Part shown: piece after piece, positions 42,401-47,353 of the stretch
Numbering within the stretch: position 1 is the stretch's first letter
Layout of the letters: each line of letters starts with the position of its first letter
Assembly: GCF_037325665.1 (NCBI RefSeq)
Contig: NC_090254.1
Span: 41,906,917 to 41,970,916 of the forward strand
Source: Littorina saxatilis
Lineage: Eukaryota; Mollusca; Gastropoda; Littorinimorpha; Littorinidae
DNA length: 64,000 nt
Reading direction: 5' to 3'
Made by a program: the position numbers and the translations under genes
Notes under the pieces: model-generated
The model's database searches: none
What the model was told of the DNA's origin: nothing
What the model saw: the letters and a program-made list of their open reading frames with translations, nothing else

Positions 42401-43299
42401 TGCTATATATGTGATTCGGAGTAAGAATATGTAATTTAATGGAAAATTTCTAAAGTAAATTTTCATTTCATTAATATACTTACCCGAATCACATATCGAA
42501 GTCCCTCCCGCCTGCCCCGCTGTTTGTTTCGGTTTTTCTCTGAGCCGGAATGAAGTAGCCACGTGCGTGGGATGGGAAGTAGCTAATGGGAGGTAACTCC
42601 CAGGGGGTAGCTCACTACCATATGCTAGTTCCAGCTTTTTTGGTGTGGGGTTGCTTCCCTTTAATTACTTTAAAGATGGGTAGCGCTTTCAGTACCTTAG
42701 CATACCAGACGGTGTCAACTGCTATATATGTGATTCGGGTAAGTATATTAATGAAATGAAAATTTACTTTAGAAATTTTCCATTTAAGTTTACAAGCTGA
42801 AAAGCAATCACATAGTCTGGGCTACGTTGAAGATTGCTTGACCAAAATTTCAATCAATTTGATCCCCCCAAAAAGTGTGTGACAGTGCAGCCTCAACTTT
42901 CACAAAAAGCAGGATATGTCATCAAAGACATTTATCCCAAAAATGAAATAAAAAGTTTGGGGATATCTTTCTCAGGGACTCTCTGGTAAAGTTTTATGAA
43001 GATCGGCCCAGAAGTATTTTCGGATTCGCTCTACACACACACACATTCACCACCACTCTCGTCTCAATTCACAGTCTATGTTAAAACATTTTGTCAAAGC
43101 TTGACTAAATGTAAAAACAACTCAAGAACATGATGTCAGTTCATTTTCTCATACATTGTACATGTACACATTTACTTACACATACTTTGTTGTGTTGATT
43201 TCAGATTGGTCTGTGGTTGAAAAGGCGGCCATTGTGGTAGTCATCATCAGCGTTGCTACCAACCTTCTCCTGGCCTGGGCCGTGTGGACGTCCAGATAA
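13269..43299 (+). CDS. TMEM201: TMEM201 (SAMP1/NET5/Ima1), inner nuclear membrane protein, complete, 11 coding exons
   Basis: Exons: 13269-13342, 18748-18865, 19510-19680, 20106-20291, 27242-27477, 27811-28008, 28856-29175, 29515-29661, 30771-30959, 32480-32998, 43205-43299. Phases all fit; 2253 nt give 750 residues (human 666). Order: N-terminal membrane segment (3-21); conserved zinc-motif domain with VNCWFCN (33-38), NRNCWDCPDC (47-56), LCHNC (98-102) and LCLSC (141-145); about four membrane segments in exons 5-6; a long Ser-rich nucleoplasmic-type region (exons 7-10); and a last membrane segment in exon 11. GNRNCWDC, DYNKPVPAQ and KIKQLAAF are family signatures. In animals the protein sits in the inner nuclear membrane, touching lamins, LINC complexes and spindle microtubules. 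Introns 4 and 10 hold three DIRS elements; intron 1 holds another gene. ATG context AAACCATGG is strong. Confidence 0.94.
13740..14645 (+). other. Candidate noncoding 5' exons of the nested gene
   Basis: A strong donor (ATATCAG/GTATGT) ends a possible first exon at 13851. A clean exon-like segment 14341-14463 lies between TTTTTATCTAG and CTACAG/GTATGA and has no ATG. A good acceptor (TTTGTTTATTCTGTGTGCAG, to 14629) opens the coding exon at 14630. Together they suggest a spliced 5' UTR; the first exon's start is not determinable. Confidence 0.45.
14646..15218 (+). CDS. Uncharacterised 190-residue protein nested in TMEM201 intron 1
   Basis: An intact frame from ATG 14646 to TAA 15218. The N-terminus is basic (MPPPKKKKLVAPTRKPGPAR), which would suit nuclear import. 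The middle (residues 30-105) is helical with no motif I recognise. The C-terminal part, GTIIGRRLCHMWFDEDTN..YYGKVL..VIAYW..YDMGKFQLAADVI, looks like a small beta-barrel of the Tudor/chromo-like kind with a short acidic insert (EEEEDD). This is pattern judgement only. Codon use and frame integrity over 570 nt suggest real coding. It lies in sense orientation inside the host intron, preceded by candidate noncoding exons, and its last part is tandemly duplicated downstream. It could be a host gene, a domesticated mobile-element gene or a retrocopy. Confidence 0.6.
   Translation: MPPPKKKKLVAPTRKPGPARQFLIDNFSVDDHSLVCKSGHVLFLYISAGKSILKTMRDINHRFGFEPKYGQVDSLVRRAHPFMENYSRANNQAAFAALFPDLEKKEAADVSDILSGTIIGRRLCHMWFDEDTNSQKMYYGKVLKTKKKKPDVLVIAYWSPKEEEEDDAVDYDMGKFQLAADVIAGELMLS
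15112..15465 (+). repeat. 180-bp tandem duplication of the 3' end of the nested gene
   Basis: 15112-15291 (last ~35 codons, stop and 3' UTR) is repeated at 15292-15465 with few changes and a short deletion in the UTR part. The second copy is cut off from the main frame by the stop at 15216-15218, so it is probably a noncoding remnant. Confidence 0.85.
15688..16205. repeat. Three tandem copies of a ~170-bp AT-rich unit
   Basis: Units begin ACAGTCGCTTG(A/G)TTGTGT near 15690, 15858 and 16033, contain TTAATTAATTAACTT and end AGCTTTGAAAA..AAAGTTA(T/G)GCAGG. Copies 2 and 3 are nearly identical; copy 1 is more diverged. Confidence 0.88.
16206..18747. other. TMEM201 intron 1 remainder, no gene recognised
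   Basis: AT-rich sequence with a short CT tract (17461-17491). Open frames here are short, lack splice or motif support, and are judged chance. Confidence 0.6.
18748..18865 (+). CDS. TMEM201: TMEM201 exon 2 (zinc motifs)
   Basis: Encodes PLFPVKVNCWFCNHDTEVPF, GNRNCWDCPDCEQYNGFST. Acceptor TTTTTCAG, donor ACA/GTGAGT. The Cys motifs match the conserved Ima1/TMEM201 N-terminal domain almost residue for residue. Confidence 0.96.
18984..19079. repeat. Three exact copies of a 32-bp unit
   Basis: The unit starts GCACTGCAGCTGTGACCTTA and ends GTACCAAGAGCC, head to tail, in TMEM201 intron 2. Confidence 0.9.
19101..19262. mobile_element. 162-bp inverted-repeat element (AAAAAAAGTCTGTTTAC ends)
   Basis: 19101-19117 and 19246-19262 are exact inverses. 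The interior repeats ATAGGGTCGGTAGGTCGGGA-like words, also seen inverted in the element at 26546-26810, so both probably belong to one family. Noncoding. Confidence 0.8.
19510..19680 (+). CDS. TMEM201: TMEM201 exon 3
   Basis: 57 codons, phase 0 both ends: DGDYNKPVPAQFTEDINHP, then RCQYLCHNCQRNQLLKIKQL and AAFVPLNE. Donor GTATAG. Confidence 0.96.
20106..20291 (+). CDS. TMEM201: TMEM201 exon 4
   Basis: 62 codons: ATYDDEIAFYKRHLENVYAL, CLSCDAVIKREL and a charged helix up to NYLAESE. The donor is weak (GAG/GTTTGA). A decoy acceptor-like copy (TTTCCAGGCCACC) lies about 65 bp upstream among TACCT repeats. A DIRS element starts only 22 bp after the exon. Confidence 0.93.
20729..22666 (+). CDS. DIRS-1 gag-like protein (645 residues)
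   Basis: Basic N-terminus (MADNVKKRQSSKQ), a Ser/Ala-rich middle, a conserved block SKYFEEGVV..LAPPPSAWGDFR shared with the other DIRS copies here, and a Gly/Arg-rich end (RGRGSSSQRGGSFGG) that could bind RNA. No zinc knuckle. Its stop overlaps the ATG of the next long frame (ATGA at 22663-22666). Confidence 0.85.
   Translation: MADNVKKRQSSKQVAAESSPPRKMHRESKQTVAGVLESDSEKCVDVLIGMPSAAILPAAILPVKPLDKVTNVAKPAKAVSAPAVSGLAAADVASLLLALSSQVSSLAEEISSTRAELRSLPSGVTGPASLAKMVAGPSVTVTTADVHAVQDGDEIIPLSSGGLSPGGSRSQGMFATRVPGFSGESVARLQSKVATGIALTGESSDTPPGHRRSVGRSGGGKDTVERTEGSLLSAAPFDVRQSVRLLLPPPGEEGSGDGSLFDYDSQAGSQLPDCTDVQDDCLGDGTSVLGEDAGVRLPSRLGSAVALAAETASKYFEEGVVESKSQLAPPPSAWGDFRVDKNTKGSFKFIESPSLAFEMSKVLVKGWSKGVSPVPLLAQHREAPEAAVPWLAKIGQQVPCSANMRNFKLVINPVRLIDSYSLPMSVLPVTPELTALREDGYSKERPVPCTEASLMSLEETGRSLMELASVSESLQRSLSRSIATSLDPFEFRFDASSEDVMTLLATLARVSQEQMALSARLYTFAVYSRRSAFLTGSRIRDKVTIDALKVSPVMDGSLLGRASLDALQKETHEARDLAIAKVVRQGFQKPQGKPQGQGKTQSSSAPAGKTQGQNSSFRGRGRGSSSQRGGSFGGSRGSGRKPHPQ
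22663..25656 (+). CDS. DIRS-1 long frame ending in tyrosine recombinase
   Basis: The frame opens at the ATGA overlap with the gag-like stop, stays open in a different frame from the reverse transcriptase, and ends in a tyrosine recombinase domain (about 24600-25656). That domain shows TARRGSEVHAL (Arg), THEARAWASSLAV (His-x-x-Arg) and a late SAYWRSEDVFINFYL (candidate Tyr). Overlapping reverse transcriptase and recombinase frames are known in DIRS elements. Whether the upstream part is translated is unknown. Confidence 0.75.
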   Translation: MMPSRTFGPASPHRRGGGRPLQGPHYLVALGGQPVGFRGGQFGVPATLGREEGTSVQDTSAFQISKRSRGQVGCAGGGSCSPAKRGDRRGSRSGIVGILRQALCGAQSIGCVEASSRPFMSEQVPESGKIHDGNAGVGERGSPSGGLGHVHRSHGRLLSRADAHSGQKVAAVSVGGKDFPVSGSPVRSVPLSLDLHDGRSSALCPSEAGGGAPQGVPRRLADFAPESDLMQHTHAQGSQPSGSTRVLNQCGEVRVGAFTGVHLSGHRVQHSGVVSSSCSKAGGQTSVADPGVARKECGLGSGVVFYPGSDGIYGLAGSVGKSAQETISGGGAGSVGSGNSSLELSGRVGRLVQEHHRCLASSLGVPGCPHHSPGSGERSVHGCVSDRVGSSFGGSDGCGCVGRQSRVLAHKRLGAGGCGLGPEGVSSFSGEQSCQSTYRQYDCCGLYKSPGGDALAGSVRQSMSLADVVQYASHSVVSNLPEGQAQCVGGCPEQGGQDTPFGVDPLASGLGAPLGSGGQAVHRLVCDKVLGKAPAFCVSVPGPPSLGGGRTRDGLDESGGLRVSSFLHSGQGNKESRPRKASASAGCASLAQPALVSGSGTSGRSSSHPARSKEGRTSAASVRHSSRKPANAATSRVGVIRDSLLRAGASVSTLKLVQNAHRESTNSVYASHWSSWSKWCLENNVNPLAPRSMQLANHLAWLADQGGSPSSLKVRRSAIASTLRQLGHKVNLSGVISGVIKGASLKLARDKTKLPAWDVFLVLRFLASEDFEPIHLASLANVTHKTLFLVLLATARRGSEVHALSGMANDISREKDGSFSLRFRPNFLAKNQKPGQPSPLIRIPPLSTILAPGDEDVFNCPVRALSSYLSRTQPIRSMSQKLLFISLNTARGKDISKVTLTKWVSSTIRNAYIWWQRQLGDTRMVLPLTAARTHEARAWASSLAVLRSGRLSEVLESAYWRSEDVFINFYLREVAGIRQDGSSALPSLVAAGQVLVD
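22706..24625 (+). CDS. DIRS-1 reverse transcriptase / RNase H (639 residues)
   Basis: The RT region has FYGRLFVVPKASGAWRPVLD, TSIDLTDAYFHVLM and the YLDDW catalytic motif (near 23309). The RNase H region has LFTDASQTGWGAHL, LELEAVALGLRAF and VHTDNTTVAAYINRQGG. The start MVAGGPSRALTTW is matched by MVMAGGLSRALTHW in DIRS-3, supporting it as the real start. Confidence 0.88.
   Translation: MVAGGPSRALTTWSRLVASQWVLGVVSSGFRLLWAEKKAPLSRIPPPFRFPKDPEAKLAVQGEVVALLQKEAIEEVRDQGSLGFYGRLFVVPKASGAWRPVLDLSCLNRFLRVVKFTMETPASVREALRPGDWATSIDLTDAYFHVLMHTADRKWLRFRWGERIFQFRALPFGLSLSPWIFTMVVRQLCALVRQEGVRLRAYLDDWLILHQNQTLCSTHTHRVLSLAGQLGFSINVGKSELEPSQGFTYLGIEFNTVEWSVRPAQKRVDKLQSLIRELLGKNVASARELYSILGQMESMALLVPLGRVHKRPFQAAVQARWDQATQAWSCQVELGDWFRSTTGVWLLPWVSQGVPITPPAPENDLFTDASQTGWGAHLADQTAAGVWDVSQGSLHINVLELEAVALGLRAFLPSLASSHVRVHTDNTTVAAYINRQGGTRSQVLSDRACRLLMWCSTHHIRLSATYLRGKLNVLADALSRGDKILHSEWTLSHQALERLWVQVDKPCIDLFATRFSARLPLFVSPFPDPQAWAVDALEMDWTNLVAYAFPPFCILGRVIRKADLERPALVLVAPLWPSQHWYPDLVRLAVRPPIPLALRKGELLQPRSGIHHVNPQMLQLHGWVLSETLCLGQGPLCLL
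26150..26520 (+). mobile_element. SINE-like element (CGACGTTAAACACC end) with 16-bp duplication
   Basis: It starts CCTCTGCCCCCCGCGGGTTA, ends GGTTGAAAACGACGTTAAAC then ACCAAATAAAGAAAGA, and is flanked by AACCTCTGTAATTTTA at 26134-26149 and 26521-26536. The same end recurs inside DIRS-4. No clear tRNA head. Confidence 0.8.
26546..26810. mobile_element. Inverted-repeat element (AAAAATAGGTGTGGTTA ends)
   Basis: AAAAATAGGTGTGGTTACGG at 26546 is the inverse of the sequence ending TTAACCACACCTATTTTT at 26810, with few mismatches. Related words occur in 19101-19262. Noncoding. Confidence 0.75.
27242..27477 (+). CDS. TMEM201: TMEM201 exon 5 (membrane segments)
   Basis: Encodes VTVPMYKTVNVNQAMLVSS, a membrane helix TAATIFCAVTFMACCLSC, an amphipathic stretch and a second helix LSICLCGLMVCILSKLML. 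Acceptor ATTTTCAG, donor GTGAGA. Confidence 0.88.
27811..28008 (+). CDS. TMEM201: TMEM201 exon 6 (membrane segments)
   Basis: Encodes LYVGDAVDILLWLAAMLVSF (helix), then TLYLAVTLVCLEVGLAM (helix), then KHRHPTNTTSTVIR. The acceptor follows a T-rich tract; donor AG/GTAGGG. Phases 2 and 2. Confidence 0.88.
28024..28412 (+). mobile_element. tRNA-derived SINE, full length
   Basis: The tRNA-like head has box A (TGGCGTGGTGGTAAG) and box B (GGTCGTGAGTTCGAATCC); the body includes GGAAAAGATCCTGTAATCC and GGGTTATAGAAACACG. Duplication GAAGTGGG at 28016-28023 and 28413-28420. Another tail-like fragment lies at about 28500-28585. Confidence 0.85.
28856..29175 (+). CDS. TMEM201: TMEM201 exon 7
   Basis: Encodes LSLDGCIPGANSDAVSEAVS, a Ser-rich low-complexity stretch and a charged segment (MTLRKRDRREQKGDLDG). 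Acceptor TTATGCAG, donor G/GTACAC. Phases 2 and 1 fit the neighbours. This is the poorly conserved nucleoplasmic-type region. Confidence 0.82.
29515..29661 (+). CDS. TMEM201: TMEM201 exon 8
   Basis: Encodes GYSTGRSSPFSQNSFGPVTG, then LFPRPLISPPRLSVVSFSPS. The PRPLISPPRL motif resembles RRPLISPARL of human TMEM201. Acceptor CTTTCAG, donor GTAAAG. Confidence 0.87.
29886..30522 (+). mobile_element. tRNA-derived SINE with expanded CAAA tail
   Basis: Head with GGCCTAGTGGTAAGGCGTCC and GGTCGTGGGTTCGAACCCCG, a body ending GGTCGGCTGGGCGTTAAGC, then a tail that has grown into a CAAA/CA microsatellite (30181-30520). Duplication AGCAGTTGT at 29877-29885 and 30523-30531. Confidence 0.85.
30771..30959 (+). 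CDS. TMEM201: TMEM201 exon 9
   Basis: Encodes VTGTSTFARSPQSVSPSLFS, then FLAQEPRPRSLFTSLDTKEL. Acceptor GTCCGCCAG, donor T/GTGAGC. Phases 1 and 1 fit. Confidence 0.82.
31152..31795. repeat. Minisatellite, about 28 copies of a 23-bp unit
   Basis: The unit TGGTGTACACTGTGTTTAGA+CTG is repeated head to tail with rare variants (GTGCACAC, GAGTTTACAC). It lies in TMEM201 intron 9 and runs straight into a higher-order array. Confidence 0.95.
31796..32168. repeat. Higher-order minisatellite, six copies of a 62-bp unit
   Basis: Each unit is one 23-bp monomer of the preceding array plus about 39 bp (GAG(C/G)TTTGTTGAGTTATTGC..TTTTGGGGAAG). The period is exactly 62 bp judging from TTTGGGG at 31841, 31903 and 31965. 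Confidence 0.93.
32480..32998 (+). CDS. TMEM201: TMEM201 exon 10
   Basis: The largest exon: 173 residues of polar, Ser/Thr/Lys-rich sequence starting LYPQYQTLKSSLLFSSLVDQ, with a basic cluster VKKKKKKKSATKSWAKK, an acidic run FSDDDDDVVDGNDMEE and an end at LQPKKK. Acceptor TTTGCAG, donor G/GTAAGT. The basic cluster could serve nuclear import (inference). Confidence 0.84.
33092..36297 (+). mobile_element. DIRS-2: internally deleted DIRS-like element
   Basis: Inverted terminal repeats (33092 to about 33297, and about 36061-36297) differ at roughly 9 of 173 positions by eye, so this copy is the oldest insertion of the four. It keeps a gag-like region (from 33461) and the first part of a reverse transcriptase region. 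The remainder of RT, RNase H, the recombinase and the internal complementary region are gone. Broken, with a few breaks. The gag-like part holds in-frame tandem repeats (about 33980-34440). In TMEM201 intron 10. Confidence 0.88.
37227..39353 (+). CDS. DIRS-3 gag-like protein
   Basis: It starts MADQDKRKGKGDIKGK; an upstream in-frame ATG at 37212 is possible, but the MAD start matches the other copies. It has the conserved block SRYFAEGVA..SAAPSAMADF and a basic Gly-rich end (GRGRGGSNSKPHPQ). Its stop overlaps ATG as in DIRS-1 (ATGA at 39350-39353). Confidence 0.82.
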   Translation: MADQDKRKGKGDIKGKIKPKSSSSKPVVLVSDAARNTILSVPISPPLSSTPVCASSTVVSAPSALSASDQGTIVSSLLQTLIPELRSLVQTEMQRSSTPVSAAVPVSGGDTQSLSSGKVSSVSAPQLPVSGGDVTSKLNRSSCSREAPGQPRAGNGSCAQGHSLLSAGGRPPLVEQDSVSQQRRPFTVTALPAPAGSIGPPTLARNASRDGMDHELAYGLHGFRPQFVHSPLPPPAVMVSAFPASAGHAVPLPSTSSWMAEREQQRDAFALPVLQHGRSSLSSAEVLTSAQPHPAFSDGVPVYPLPTGQGLNQDDVRGYRFPVSGHPEYPSATVVDDYGRSSLMDQSELQSVVSEDTRTVFSSQLKSILDSAAEVTSRYFAEGVATSATSVSAAPSAMADFLPDKDDASSFRFVESPSVSYHLSQVLVHPNKRSSGIPVEPFPLLAPFGPVPERARGWLADEGQSSSFVHSAQKRIAFPVRSRNLTTSFALPRAILPVTQELQALLVKPVKSDSVVPVREGTLISLEEIGRQLLELASISETLVRALSRSLTDSLVPFSLSEEQNADDVSSLLTALAKVNEEQTRLSSLQYAHAVLTRRELFLANSQFADQATRDTLRVSPVVEGSLLGRMALVARQAEIQSNKDAQFLDMALQGAKQAKPSQQGKSQPSSKPKPAQKRPAQQSSRGGKKKTASGRGRGGSNSKPHPQ
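39390..41288 (+). CDS. DIRS-3 reverse transcriptase / RNase H (632 residues)
   Basis: RT motifs FYGRLFAVPKASGAWRPVLD, TSIDLTDAYFHILV and VYLDDWLVL; RNase H motifs LFTDASLLGWGAHT, LELEAVALAL and LFTDNTTVAAYINKQGG. Collinear with the DIRS-1 protein throughout. Confidence 0.87.
   Translation: MVMAGGLSRALTHWMVSVDSQWIVGVVRSGFRLLWREEKAPLSRHPPRFKPPCSQEARSVLQTEVASLVQKGAVERVLDQSSLGFYGRLFAVPKASGAWRPVLDLSFLNTFLREIKFKMETPAKVRDSLRPGDWATSIDLTDAYFHILVHPSDRKWLRFRWDEQVYQFRALPFGLSLAPWIFTMVVRQLGALVRSQGIRLRVYLDDWLVLNQSQAGCTQHTQTVLREAHSLGFSINASKSELTPSQTFTYLGMSFDTVAWTVRPSQKRVDKLQAQIRSTLPLLQAPLRSLASILGQMESMALLVPLGRVHKRPFQAALKPFVGSTRVDWNVLVPLQGWFQSTTLPWLDTEWVCRGVPIALPPPDLDLFTDASLLGWGAHTDLHTVSGLWSVEQSQWHINRLELEAVALALTRFLPSLQAKHVRLFTDNTTVAAYINKQGGSRSPSLSDRTCEVLRWCYQHRISISARYLPGRLNTLADALSRSGRVLQSEWTVTHGALLRLWTQVPKPLVDLFATRFSKRLPVFVSPFPDPQAWRVNALDIPWTGLEAYAFPPFPLLGRVIRKAELEGPALLLLVAPLWPSQDWFPDLLRLAQGPPIPLSLRRGELVQPRTGIPHEEPSLLKLHVWMLFGTH
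41290..42354 (+). other. DIRS-3 tyrosine recombinase region
   Basis: Shows the recombinase motifs TARRGSEVHALSGL, a His-x-x-Arg box (AHETRAWSSSLAV) and a terminal TAYWRSEDIFINYYLRD, matching DIRS-1. Part of a nearly whole element. Confidence 0.8.
43205..43299 (+). CDS. TMEM201: TMEM201 exon 11 (last membrane segment and stop)
   Basis: Encodes (D)WSVVEKAAIVVVIISVATN then LLLAWAVWTSR and TAA (43297-43299). The single C-terminal helix matches the family layout. Acceptor GATTTCAG. Confidence 0.9.
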
Positions 43300-43803
43300 C
43301 ATCGGCCATCTGCACGGACATTTGTTGTTTGGTTGTTTTTAGTTAGTTTTGATTTTTGGGGAAGAGGGGGGGGGGGGGGGGGGGGGGGTGTCAGGGGTAT
43401 TGAGAAGAGATTGAGGGATGGGGAAAGGGATCTGGATGGTGTACTGCAGCTGAGGTGTGGAGTTGTTGATTCACTTTTGTGTGTTCAAGCCTGAAGTGCA
43501 GGGCTGCATTTTGTGTTTTATTTGTTGTTAAAAAAGGGGGCATTTTCTCTGACAAAGCATTTGTAATGAGCAAGAAGGGAGACAGTGAATGAGAGAGAGT
43601 GGGTTTCATGTGATGATAGAATTTAAGGCATGCTTCTTATTGAATTTCAGTCAACGATTCAAAGAGTGTTTGCATGTTATTATTGTTAAACAGGCGTGTG
43701 GGTGTTTGTATGTGTGTGAGAGTGTGTTTGTTTGGGTGGGTGAGAGAGAGAGACTGTGTGTGTGTGTGTGTGTGAGAGAGAGAAGGTGTATGTGTGTGTG
43801 TAT

Positions 43804-43847
<44 letters not shown>

Positions 43848-44170
43848 AAAAGTGTGTGAGAGAGAAGGTGTGTGTGTATGTGAGTGTGTATGTGTATATA
43901 CATCAGGTTTTTATGCTCAAACAAGTGTGAATGGGATGCATTGCATGTCTCTCTGCAAAAGGATAGGCAAAAGAGAAGAGTTAACTTAAACAATATTTTA
44001 TCATTTCTGAATTTGTTTCCTTCTGTTACAAATGGAGAATACTTTGTGCAGAAGATGAGACAGAGCTACATGTATAGGCACACATCAGACAAAATTTGAT
44101 AATGTGTAAGAGAATGTGAGAGACAATTAGCAACTCCATGTATGCGCAGAAACAAACATGCCAAAATAAA
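43300..44170 (+). other. TMEM201 3' UTR candidate with microsatellites
   Basis: Contains a G homopolymer (43366-43388), mixed GT/GA microsatellites (43690-43905) and a possible polyadenylation signal AATAAA at 44165-44170. The exact transcript end is unknown. Confidence 0.5.
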
Positions 44171-45634
44171 AAACAATATAAATGCTGCTGAGGTTCTCAG
44201 GTAAACTATATCCATGGATATATTATAATGAAAGAAGAATCTAAGTGCAGTCATTAAATGTGTAAATGTTGTGAACAATTGTTGAAATGTACTTTGAGTT
44301 TTATGTTTGTTGTATTGAAGGTGCTAGAATGAAAAACATTATTTTTATTGTTATCAAATTAAAGTATTTTATGGACAAAATTTATGATTTTTTGCACATT
44401 CGCGAGTGTGTGTTTGTGTGTGTGTGTGTGTGTGTGTACAGTGCTCTTGTTCTCTCTTTCTCCATCTCACACTTGCGCACAGCTGAATAATGAATATAAC
44501 AAACTTAAGAAGAATAACAATTTTTTGTACTTTAACTTTGCAAAAACAAAGGACAGGCAGAAAAAGCAAATCCACAAGATAAAGAAAATGAAGCAGCAAA
44601 CTGTGTACCACATTCTTTACTTTCACCAACCGAATCTCCTGTTTTTCCAATTTTACATTCCGTCTTCGTCCTTTTTACCATATTTCTTTTCTTTTTGTAC
44701 TACTTTGTCATTACCGTCTGAAGGAGAACATGACCCTCCCCCCCCCCCCCCCCCCACCCCCTTCTTTTCTTTCTGTGGCCTTTCACTCACTCTTACTCCT
44801 TAATCATACTGCCACACCTAAACTGAAACATACAGAAACCAGGAAGAAAATATTGAGTCTTTAGTGTACGGATGCTGAGAAAACTACAACATTCAATTGC
44901 CAAAGCCTTAAACGTTTTTCTTTGTTTCTGCACATTCAATTATGTCTGCATAGGTCGTCCGCAACCAGACAGGTCTTCTGTCCAATAATACATTCAAGTC
45001 CAATCCACCTTTTCTTCTCAAATTTGACCCGCTTCCTGTTGCGGGAGATGAACATCCGGTTTTCAGACAAACGCATGAGTACCACGATTTTGTGCATTGG
45101 AACTACAGCAAAGAAAGCTAATTCAGTGTTTTACGTGACTAGGACACTTTGAAGTTTTTGACTTCAAACACAGTGAGTGTTGTTTCTTTCCGATAACCCA
45201 ATTTAACTGCCTGTCTGTTCTTTCGATGAAGCAGAATCATGCTGAGAATGGCCTTGTTTTCTAGCAATACCTTCAGAAAAGTTCAGCCATCAAGCGGCGA
45301 GAATGCAACCCTTAGTTTGAAAATATTACGAGAGAGAGAGAGAGAGGGTTAGAGAGAGAACAAGAGCAGTAGCTAACTCATACGGACAGTATACGGACTT
45401 TCCGCAATGTTTTACGGACAATGAAATGAAAATGACAATGACCAGAGCACGCGAATGGATTCTAAAACACCCCCCTTTTCATGCCAGAATGATCATCCTA
45501 AAGATCGTGGGCATTACCGGAAAGAAGAAGAAGAAGTAATTTTGGAACAACATTCCAAGAAAATATTGGTGCAGATAAATTCCCTTATTCCTTGACAATG
45601 ACAGATTTGTTGTTCAACCCCACCACCATTTGTA
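44171..45634. other. Intergenic stretch, no gene recognised
   Basis: AT-rich, with a TG tract (44406-44438), a C homopolymer near 44740-44757, a GA tract (45331-45346) and a SINE/LINE-like GAAGAAGAAGAAG end near 45521-45536. No supported open frame. Confidence 0.6.
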
Positions 45635-45648
45635 CAGTGGAACCCGGT

Positions 45649-46091
45649 ACTACTTGTCTCCGAAAACCCCCCAAACCTCCAACAAAAACCGAAAGCCTCA
45701 TCAGAAATTAAGAAAATTCGTCCTTAGAATTAGATCGTGTTTTGTTACATAATTGTTTGCAATCATGACTTGTATTGCAACTTTCACCGTTCATGGCTTT
45801 ATTTTAGTGTTTGTGCGAGGATTTACGAAGGAGCGGAAGCACTAATCATATGACGTGTGCTTTCGAGTAACAAAAGTTACCTCCCTGACATTGAAATTGT
45901 TGCATCGATTTTGTCGAAAATCCGGCTCTCAACACAAATATAAGGGTGCATGTACTATGTAGCATGAATCAGGCTTACTTTTCACAGGCATGTCCATCAC
46001 TTTGAACATAGATTTAGTTAGTCTAGATGGGGTTTTAAGGGGTTTTCGGAGGTTTTGGGGGTTTTCAGAGGTTTTCGGAGACAAGTAGTAC
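45649..46091. mobile_element. Inverted-repeat element (TACTACTTGTCTCCGAAAAC ends)
   Basis: TACTACTTGTCTCCGAAAACC at about 45649 is the inverse of GGTTTTCGGAGACAAGTAGTA ending at about 46091. The flanking CAGTGGAACCC sequences suggest TA-type pogo/Tc1 relatives. The interior has no coding frame. Confidence 0.7.
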
Positions 46092-46294
46092 TTGTGGAAC
46101 CCCCTTTTTAAGACCTAAAATCTGAATAAATCAGGTCCAAAAAAAGGAGGGAATCTTAGAATATAGGACTAGGAGGCAATAAGTGAATAAGGCACCAAAA
46201 AACATTCAATCAATGTTTGAATTGTTTCCAATTCCTGGACCCTATTTTCTTCCTCCGGACGCTGGAAGTAGAACATTTTTTGGACCCTTAGTTT

Positions 46295-47353
46295 AAAGGC
46301 ACAGTAAGCCTCCCGTAAACCATCACAGAGCTCCCCGAGCGTCTACATACAGTACAAGCATACTTCCATTTGAACGCTCACCGAACGGGAACATCCTGGC
46401 TGCTTTCTGTCGAGCGTGAGACATTTTCAAAGAATTTATTTTCGTGGACTTGCTCCTCTACAACAATGGCGCCTCGTTTTGGTGCTGGACGGCTGTTATG
46501 AATATTCAATACCGGAAATCACGCCCGGACAGTAAGCCTCCCGTAAACCATCACAGATACTGTCAGGCTTTTACACACAGTACAAACACCCTTCCATTTG
46601 AACGCTCACCAAACGGGAACATCCTAGGTGCCCTACGTAAAGAGCGAGCAATTTTTAAAGAATTAAGTTTGCAGATTGTCTCGAACACTTTTTGGACCCA
46701 TCCTGAACTCGGATCAAAAATGAGTTACTTCCCTTCGGGTCTAATTCTATCGATGTAAACTGGCGATAGCCGTGGATCGATGATTATCCGAATGTTTTTG
46801 GACCGTGGTGCGTTTTTGCGCTAGACATAACTTTTAAAATCTAAATAATAAATTGACAGCTTGTTACACAAACATTCTTTGATCATAAAAGAATTCTTTT
46901 TTCATCAAGACAAGATCAGTACAATTCGAAGTTGTGAAAGTTTGAAAAAAGAAAAGCCCGGAAGCAGGGTCACGCAAGGGTCGTAGCAGACGACGGTTTA
47001 TGCATATCGTCGTTCCTCTCAACGGTCAAAAGCCATCGTTAGAGTTCTTGTGAACCACAGCCGTTTGTTTCGTGCATAAAAACGTGCTATTGTAGATGAG
47101 CTCACATCGAGTCGCATTCAAATGACTAACTGACGACTACATTGTGAAAAAGGGAAACTGGATCACACGGGTTCACGATGGCTCAGGGGTAAGATAAACC
47201 AGGCAAAAATAAATTCTTTGAAAATTGTTCGCTCTTTACGGAGGGCACCTAGGATGTTCTCAATCGGTGAGTGTTTAAATGAAAGGGTGTTTGTACTGTG
47301 TGTAAAAGCCTGACCGTATCTGTGATGGTTTACGGGAGGCTTACTGTGCCTTT
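46295..47353. mobile_element. 1.06-kb inverted-repeat element with duplicated left arm
   Basis: The left end AAAGGCACAGTAAGCCTCCC.. is the inverse of the right end ..GGGAGGCTTACTGTGCCTTT, with arms of 140 bp or more. The left arm occurs twice (46295 and about 46530), the second copy matching the right arm better. TTTAAA stands at both outer borders. No transposase. Confidence 0.8.

Larger units (their letters stand above)
36601..42784 (+). mobile_element. DIRS-3: DIRS-like element, nearly whole
   Basis: Inverted terminal repeats 36601-36814 and 42546-42784 differ at about one position in 190. The internal complementary region at about 42401-42500 matches both outer ends. Contains gag-like, reverse transcriptase/RNase H and tyrosine recombinase parts, with about one break overall. 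A recent insertion, about 300 bp downstream of DIRS-2 in TMEM201 intron 10 and in the same orientation. It is a different subfamily from DIRS-1 (different ITR sequence). Confidence 0.92.

Noticed and set aside
44369-44803. 93-139 codon frames in the intergenic stretch
   Set aside because: They cross TG, T-rich and C-homopolymer tracts and have no motif.
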